The position numbers and the translations under genes were made by a program. A stretch of 64,000 nt of DNA from Comamonadaceae bacterium (GTDB taxonomy: Bacteria; Pseudomonadota; Gammaproteobacteria; Burkholderiales; Burkholderiaceae_C). The notes beneath the pieces are model-generated. The model was given only the letters and a program-made list of their open reading frames with translations. It was not told where the DNA came from and searched no databases. This document shows, in pieces, positions 59,249-64,000 of this stretch (position 1 is the first letter of the stretch; every line of letters starts with the position of its first letter). The stretch spans positions 23,404 through 87,403 of the forward strand of contig CANBUY010000004.1 of NCBI GenBank assembly GCA_947372745.1, read 5' to 3'.

Positions 59249-61411
59249 ATGATGTTTGCAGGGGAGCACGACATTGAACGCGCGGTGGCTGAGCTGGCCA
59301 GTCGCTTGCCCGACGCTTTGCGTCCGCTGGCGCGGGTGGCTTTTGACTACCGCTGGTCGTGGGCTGAGGATGGTCCGGCCATGTTTGAGTCGATCGACCC
59401 CGAACGTTGGGCGCGTTGTGGCCACAACCCCAGGCGCTTGCTGACAGAAACCCCCGACTCCATGTTGGTGCGCGCAGCCGACAACGCCGGGTTTACCGGT
59501 TGGGTGGAGCGCATTGCGGCTGAATTGGCCTTTCACCGGGCCAGACCTTGGCCTGCGGGTCCCATCAGCCCTGAACACCCCGTGGCCTTTTGCAGCTGTG
59601 AGTTTGGCATTCATGGCTCCCTGCCTATTTATGCCGGCGGCTTGGGTATTTTGGCGGGCGACTTTTTAAAAGAAGCCTCGGATCTGGCCTTGCCAATGGT
59701 CGGCGTTGGCCTGATGTACCGATCGGGCTATTTCCATCAGCGCATCGACGTGACGGGCTACCAGCATGAATACTGGGTGGACGCTGACCCCGAGCGCCTG
59801 CCCTGTGTGAAGGTCACCGGGGATGACGGCCGCCCAGTCAGTATTTGTGTGCCTGTTAACGAGGAAGACGTCACGGTGCACATCTGGCGGGTGGACGTGG
59901 GGCGTGTGCCGCTGTACCTGCTCGATACCGACCTGCCCGAAAACAGCCAGGTGGGGCGCTGGATTACCTCTCGCCTCTACGACAGCACGCGGGCCATTCG
60001 GCTGGCGCAATACGCGGTTTTGGGCGTGGGCGGCGTGCGCGCCTTGCAAGCTTTGGGCATCAGTCCCGGGGTTTACCACCTGAATGAAGGCCACTCGGCG
60101 CTGGGTGTTTTTGAGTTGTTTAAGCAGGTTCAAGCGCAGTCCGCCTTAAGCAGTGGCGAGAGCAGCACCCACGAGGCATGGCAAAAAGTGCGCGAACAAG
60201 TGGTGTTCACCACCCACACCCCGGTGCCCGCTGGCAATGAAACCTACCAGCGCGCCGAAGTGCTGGAGATGCTGGGCCGTATTGCCGATTTGGCGGCCGA
60301 CCGCGAGCAATTTTTGGCCATGGGCCGCCTGGACCCCCATAACGCCGGACAGCCGATGGGCTTGACCGCGCTGGCCCTGCGAACAAGCCGCCACGCCAAC
60401 GCCGTGAGCCAGCGCCACGGGCAGGTGGCCCGCGCCATGTGGCAGCCGCTGTTTCCGGGCTGCTCGCTTGAGCAGGTGCCCATCTCGCATATCACCAACG
60501 GCGTGCATGTGCCCACCTGGCTCCACGGCCCCATGCGCCAGTTGCTCGACCGCTATTTGGGCGAGGCTTGGTTGACCCGTGCTGACGAGTCTGCCACCTG
60601 GGCGCCTGTGCTGGAAATTCCCGCTGGCGAGTTGTGGGCGGCCCGCTGTGCCGCGCGTCGGCAATTGGTCGACATGATCGCCCACCGCGCCACCAGCGAC
60701 CGGCTGCGTCGGGGTGAACCGCTGGATTACGCCAAGGCCCCCAGCAGCGGTTTCGACCCCGACCGCCTCACCATCGGCTTCGCCCGGCGACTGGCCACCT
60801 ACAAGCGCCTGCACCTGGTGTCCCTCTTGCCCGAGCGGGCGCTGGCCTTAATTGGGGGCCCGCGTCCGGTGCAGTTTGTTTTTGCCGGCAAGGCCCACCC
60901 CAACGATATGGACGCCAAAGAGGTGGTGCGCCAGGTGTTTGCCCTCAAACGCGCGCCTAGCGTGGCGGGGAGGGCGGCCTTTTTGGAGGACTACGACATT
61001 CCCTTGGCGGGGCAGTTGGTGGGGGGCTGCGATGTGTGGGTCAATCTGCCGCGTCCGCCCTTTGAAGCCAGCGGCACCAGCGGCATGAAGTCTTGTTTGG
61101 GCGGTGGGCTGCAACTCTCGGTGCTGGACGGCTGGTGGGCCGAGGCCTATGACGGCAGCAACGGCTGGGCCATCAACAGTGATGTGAATGCCGACCCCGG
61201 CGGCGACCCCTTGGTGCAAGACCAGCGCGATTCGCGCGCGCTGTTTGACCTGTTGGAGCATGAAGTCGTTCCGATGTTTCATGAGCGTGATGCCGAGGGC
61301 GTACCTCAGCGCTGGGTGGCCATGATGCGCCAAAGCCTCATTACCCATGGCCCGCGCTTCAGTGCAAGCCGGATGGTGAAAGACTATATTTCTCAGGTCT
61401 ATACCCGCTAA
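59249..61411 (+). CDS. Alpha-glucan phosphorylase, GlgP type
   Basis: A 720-residue glycogen/alpha-glucan phosphorylase that releases glucose-1-phosphate from storage glucans. It begins with the TIGR02094-type N-terminal domain (LARVAFDYRWSWAEDGPAMF), and has YHLNEGHSALGVFEL and the PLP-Lys motif EASGTSGMKSCLGGG. ATG 59249 has GAGGAAAAGC before it; a TTG at 59219 gives a longer form. Possible roles are glycogen or maltodextrin use; no other glg gene is adjacent. Confidence 0.9.
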   Translation: MMFAGEHDIERAVAELASRLPDALRPLARVAFDYRWSWAEDGPAMFESIDPERWARCGHNPRRLLTETPDSMLVRAADNAGFTGWVERIAAELAFHRARPWPAGPISPEHPVAFCSCEFGIHGSLPIYAGGLGILAGDFLKEASDLALPMVGVGLMYRSGYFHQRIDVTGYQHEYWVDADPERLPCVKVTGDDGRPVSICVPVNEEDVTVHIWRVDVGRVPLYLLDTDLPENSQVGRWITSRLYDSTRAIRLAQYAVLGVGGVRALQALGISPGVYHLNEGHSALGVFELFKQVQAQSALSSGESSTHEAWQKVREQVVFTTHTPVPAGNETYQRAEVLEMLGRIADLAADREQFLAMGRLDPHNAGQPMGLTALALRTSRHANAVSQRHGQVARAMWQPLFPGCSLEQVPISHITNGVHVPTWLHGPMRQLLDRYLGEAWLTRADESATWAPVLEIPAGELWAARCAARRQLVDMIAHRATSDRLRRGEPLDYAKAPSSGFDPDRLTIGFARRLATYKRLHLVSLLPERALALIGGPRPVQFVFAGKAHPNDMDAKEVVRQVFALKRAPSVAGRAAFLEDYDIPLAGQLVGGCDVWVNLPRPPFEASGTSGMKSCLGGGLQLSVLDGWWAEAYDGSNGWAINSDVNADPGGDPLVQDQRDSRALFDLLEHEVVPMFHERDAEGVPQRWVAMMRQSLITHGPRFSASRMVKDYISQVYTR

Positions 61412-61504
61412 AACCGAAGGTCTACGTTCAACTTTGCGGGGGCTTTACAGTGAGCCGATAAGATCAAAAAATTTCGGGTGCAAGCCCTCTTGACAGGGAA
61501 CCCC

Positions 61505-62773
61505 ATGAACCAAAAGTTGAAGAAGTTTTTCATGCGCTCTGGCGCCGAACGGCTGGGGCCGGGTTTGATCACCGGGGCGGCCGATGACGACCCCAGCGGC
61601 ATCGCCACTTATTCGCAAGCCGGTGCGCAGTTTGGTTTTTCCATGTTGTGGACGGTGGTCTTCACGCTGCCGCTGATGGTGGCGATTCAAATGGTGAGCG
61701 CGCGCATCGGTTTTGTGACCGGGCGCGGCCTCGCAGCCAATATCAAGACGGCCTTTCCCCGCCCGGTGCTGCTGGCCGTGGTGGGCATGTTGTTGGTGGC
61801 CAACACGCTCAACGTGGCGGCAGACATTGCCGCCATGGCCGAGGCGCTGCGCCTGTTGGTGGGTGGGTCGGCGCATATTTATGCCGTCACCTTTGGGCTC
61901 TTGTGCTTGGTGTTACAGGTGTTCCTCCCTTATGCCTCCTATGTGCGCTGGCTCAAATGGTTGACTTTGTCGTTGCTGTCTTACGTGGCGGTGGTCTTTA
62001 CCCTTCATGTCGATTGGCTGGAGGTGGCGCGTCAAATTGTTGATCCTCAGTTACCCGGCGGCCACGACATGTTGCTGACCGTGGTGGCCGTTTTTGGCAC
62101 CACCATCAGCCCGTATTTATTCTTCTGGCAAGCCGGGCAGGAGATGGAGGACGTCAACGCCGGGGTCGGCTTGCCCCATTCCCGCGTGCAGGTGCGCCGG
62201 CACTTGAAACGCATCAAAATGGACACCGTGATTGGCATGGCCTTTTCAAACCTGATTGCCTTCTTCATTATTTTGAGCACTGCTGTCACTCTGCACGCAG
62301 CGGGTATCAAGGATATTCAGACCTCGGCCCAAGCCGCCGAGGCGCTCAGACCTTTGGCCGGAGAGCTGACCTTTTTGCTCTTCAGTCTGGGCATCATCGG
62401 CACGGGCATGCTGGCGGTGCCGGTACTGGCGGGCTCTGCCGCCTATGCGGTGGCTGAGGTGGCGGGTTGGCGGGGTAGCTTGAGCCTGCGCCTCGACAAG
62501 GGCGAGGGGCGCGGTTTTTATGGCGTCATCATGGCGGCTACCTTGGGTGGCGTAGCTTTGTGCTTTATGCCGATCGACCCGGTTCGGGTGCTGTTTTGGT
62601 CCGCCGTGTTGAATGGCGTCATTGCCGTGCCCATCATGGCGGTCATGATGCTGCTGGCCTCGCGCGCCTCCACCATGGGCGAGCATGTGGTGGGGCGTGG
62701 TTTGCGCTGGCTGGGTTGGGGGGCGACCGGCGTGATGGGGGCCACTGTCATCGCGATGCTGTTGACCACCTGA
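61505..62773 (+). CDS. NRAMP-like transporter
   Basis: A 422-residue membrane protein with about 11 helices in the LeuT/NRAMP fold. The TM1 motif is DDDPSGIATYSQ, where classical manganese/iron NRAMPs have DPGN, and the TM6 position is TISPYLFFWQAGQEME without the MPH motif. It thus falls in a divergent NRAMP-related group and may carry another ion such as magnesium. ATG 61505 matches the conserved N-terminus; an in-frame ATG at 61478 is possible. Followed by a DUF1345 gene after 56 bases. Confidence 0.85.
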   Translation: MNQKLKKFFMRSGAERLGPGLITGAADDDPSGIATYSQAGAQFGFSMLWTVVFTLPLMVAIQMVSARIGFVTGRGLAANIKTAFPRPVLLAVVGMLLVANTLNVAADIAAMAEALRLLVGGSAHIYAVTFGLLCLVLQVFLPYASYVRWLKWLTLSLLSYVAVVFTLHVDWLEVARQIVDPQLPGGHDMLLTVVAVFGTTISPYLFFWQAGQEMEDVNAGVGLPHSRVQVRRHLKRIKMDTVIGMAFSNLIAFFIILSTAVTLHAAGIKDIQTSAQAAEALRPLAGELTFLLFSLGIIGTGMLAVPVLAGSAAYAVAEVAGWRGSLSLRLDKGEGRGFYGVIMAATLGGVALCFMPIDPVRVLFWSAVLNGVIAVPIMAVMMLLASRASTMGEHVVGRGLRWLGWGATGVMGATVIAMLLTT

Positions 62774-62829
62774 GTGAGGGTTTAGGATGGGGGCGTCTCC
62801 CACTTAATTTTCACCAGGAACCCAGGTCA

Positions 62830-63501
62830 ATGAATTGGAAAAAATGGCCCTTTGTGCAGCAAATTCATTCGCGCCCGCGCTTGTTTTTTGCCCTCATCCT
62901 CGGTGTTGGCCTCTACCTGGCATTGCCCTCGCTCTTGCTAGTGGGTGACACCACCCGTTTTCTCCTGAGTTGGAATGCGGCGGTGGGCCTGTACCTGTTG
63001 CTGGCAGGCTTCATGATGGCGCAGTCGTCACCTGAAAAGATCAGGCGCCGCGCCCTGCATCAGGACGATGGCCGCAAGACCGTGTTGGTGCTGGTGGTCT
63101 TGACCGCCATGGCTAGTTTGCTGGCGATTGTGGACGAACTCTCGGTGGTCAAGAACCTCAGCGGCAACGTGCGGATGGGGCATATCGCTTTAACCGCGCT
63201 CACGGTGGTGACGTCCTGGCTCTTTACGCACCTGATGTTTGCCATCCACTACGCGCACGACTATTACCTCAACCTGAGCCGCCAGCAGCCCACCGGGTTG
63301 GTTTTCCCCGGGGACGAGGCGCCCGACTATGGCGACTTTTTGTACTTTGCCGGGGTCATCGGCACCTCGGGGCAAACGGCTGACGTGTCCATCACCACCC
63401 GCGCCATGCGCCGCACCAGTCTGGCGCACTGCGTGCTGTCGTTCTTCTTCAACGCCGCCGTGCTGGCCTTCACCATCAATATTGCGGCCAGTTTGCTATA
63501 G
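62830..63501 (+). CDS. DUF1345 integral membrane protein
   Basis: A 223-residue protein with about six membrane segments. It matches DUF1345 in MFAIHYAHDYYLNL, TGLVFPGDEAPDYGDFLYFA and the terminal TRAMRRTSLAHCVLSFFFNA. Function unknown. The start ATG has AGGTCA before it and matches the family N-terminus (PRLFFALILGVGLYLA). The final residues and stop codon (LL-TAG) are supplied by a dispersed repeat. Confidence 0.88.
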   Translation: MNWKKWPFVQQIHSRPRLFFALILGVGLYLALPSLLLVGDTTRFLLSWNAAVGLYLLLAGFMMAQSSPEKIRRRALHQDDGRKTVLVLVVLTAMASLLAIVDELSVVKNLSGNVRMGHIALTALTVVTSWLFTHLMFAIHYAHDYYLNLSRQQPTGLVFPGDEAPDYGDFLYFAGVIGTSGQTADVSITTRAMRRTSLAHCVLSFFFNAAVLAFTINIAASLL

Positions 63502-63551
63502 TCAAATTTGATAGCTGGTTAAGCATGTATTTAAAGGGCTTGAGGTAAATT
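63493..63551 (+). repeat. Dispersed repeat, copy 6 of 6
   Basis: TTGCTATAGTCAAATTTGAT, then AGCTGGTTAAGCATG, ending near AAAGGGCTTGAGG. The GCTAT/ATAGC ends form a small stem. It provides the stop codon of the DUF1345 gene and lies between convergent genes, so it may also act as their terminator. Confidence 0.68.
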
Positions 63552-63565
63552 TAATATAAATTTTC

Positions 63566-64000
63566 TCAGTGCTTGGCGCCCAAGGCCAGCGCTGCTGCGC
63601 GGGAGGCCGCCAAGGCCGCCGACTGCCCGCCGCCTTGGGTGGGCCAGCCAGATAAGTGTTGCTCGGTGATGTCGCCCAGCGCGTTGATCCAGGCGGCATC
63701 ATCGTTTAGGCAGGCAATGTAGTTGAAGGCCTGGCCGCCTGCATGCAAAAACGCTTCGCGCGCTTCCATGTTGATTTCTTCCAGCGTCTCCAGACAGTCG
63801 CTGGTGAAGCCCGGGCACACCACATCCACCCGCTTGACACCGGCTTTGCCCAGCTCGATGAGGGTGGGCTCGGTGTAGGGCTCCAGCCATTTGGCGCGGC
63901 CCAGGCGGGATTGAAACGTCACCTTAAACTGGTCTTTGCGCAAGCCCAGTTGCTCAGCCAGCAGGCGCGCCGTCTTGTAGCATTCGCAGTGGTAGGGGTC
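63566..64000 (-). CDS. hemH: Ferrochelatase (C-terminal part)
   Basis: Inserts iron into protoporphyrin IX. 145 codons (144 C-terminal residues) are present; the 5' part lies beyond the window. The reading frame is open to base 64000 ([17 protein letters not shown]). The active-site Glu region and the HemH signature are visible: [37 protein letters not shown]. The C-terminus carries a short Gly/Ala-rich tail. Confidence 0.92.
   Translation of the reverse strand, partial: DPYHCECYKTARLLAEQLGLRKDQFKVTFQSRLGRAKWLEPYTEPTLIELGKAGVKRVDVVCPGFTSDCLETLEEINMEAREAFLHAGGQAFNYIACLNDDAAWINALGDITEQHLSGWPTQGGGQSAALAASRAAALALGAKH

Noticed and set aside
1..64000. tRNA, rRNA, CRISPR arrays, integrases and complete IS elements
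   Set aside because: No convincing sign of any was seen in reading both strands.

Overview
The window looks like a chromosomal segment of a betaproteobacterium of the order Burkholderiales, most likely family Comamonadaceae (Rhodoferax/Polaromonas-like). The clues are Bug/TctC-type receptors, several LivKHMGF systems, a short dispersed repeat of the kind I remember from that family, and a VF530-type small protein. No rRNA, tRNA, CRISPR array, integrase or complete insertion sequence was seen. Most of the window is uptake and catabolism of organic acids and sugar acids: seven periplasmic receptors of four transporter classes (TRAP, Liv-type ABC, polar-amino-acid-type ABC, Bug/TTT), each beside matching enzymes and a local regulator.

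Layout. 1-5541: the tail of a TRAP receptor, an intrinsic terminator, then a forward run that fits quinate/shikimate breakdown to protocatechuate: type II dehydroquinase, an AroE-like dehydrogenase, a two-domain VOC protein, 3-dehydroshikimate dehydratase, an aldo/keto reductase and a hydrolase. 6635-13189: a divergent PcaR/PobR-like IclR regulator, a second AroE-like dehydrogenase and a complete Liv-type ABC importer. 13243-16160: a tyrosine phosphatase, a small membrane protein and an MFS exporter. 16161-25270 (minus): a galactarate operon with FCD-type GntR regulator, ABC importer, FAH-family enzyme, galactarate dehydratase, ketoglutarate semialdehyde dehydrogenase and hydrolase. 25645-30458: a LysR regulator divergent from a DHDPS-family lyase, an orphan Bug receptor, an SDR and D-tartrate dehydratase. 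30505-36668 (minus): a 2-ketogluconate (kgu-type) operon with a PtxS-like LacI regulator, an amino-acid-type ABC importer, kinase and reductase.

36776-45322 holds housekeeping and stress genes (HTH protein, Hsp15, glutathione peroxidase, DUF1993, a methyltransferase), a TctD/TctE-like two-component pair and a tctCBA tricarboxylate transporter. 45258-49858 holds a CYTH-CHAD protein, hydrolase, M14 peptidase, a tiny membrane protein, VF530 and a glycine-zipper protein. 49978-57317 is a sigma-54 activator followed by a second Liv-type importer and a hydrolase, with a recognisable -24/-12 promoter. 57454-64000 has a RIO kinase, an Mrr-like membrane protein, alpha-glucan phosphorylase, an NRAMP-like transporter, a DUF1345 protein and the C-terminal part of ferrochelatase.

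The most interesting signals are these. (1) Two polar-amino-acid-type ABC importers sit in sugar-acid operons. Their receptors keep the carboxylate-binding Arg but have lost the Asp that holds the alpha-ammonium of amino acids. (2) An exact PtxS-type operator lies in front of the kgu-like operon. (3) Two AroE-like enzymes both lack the shikimate-binding serines. (4) A family of about 60-bp repeats, all in one orientation, has been absorbed into coding sequence several times. All functions are inferred by reading the sequence; no database search was run.
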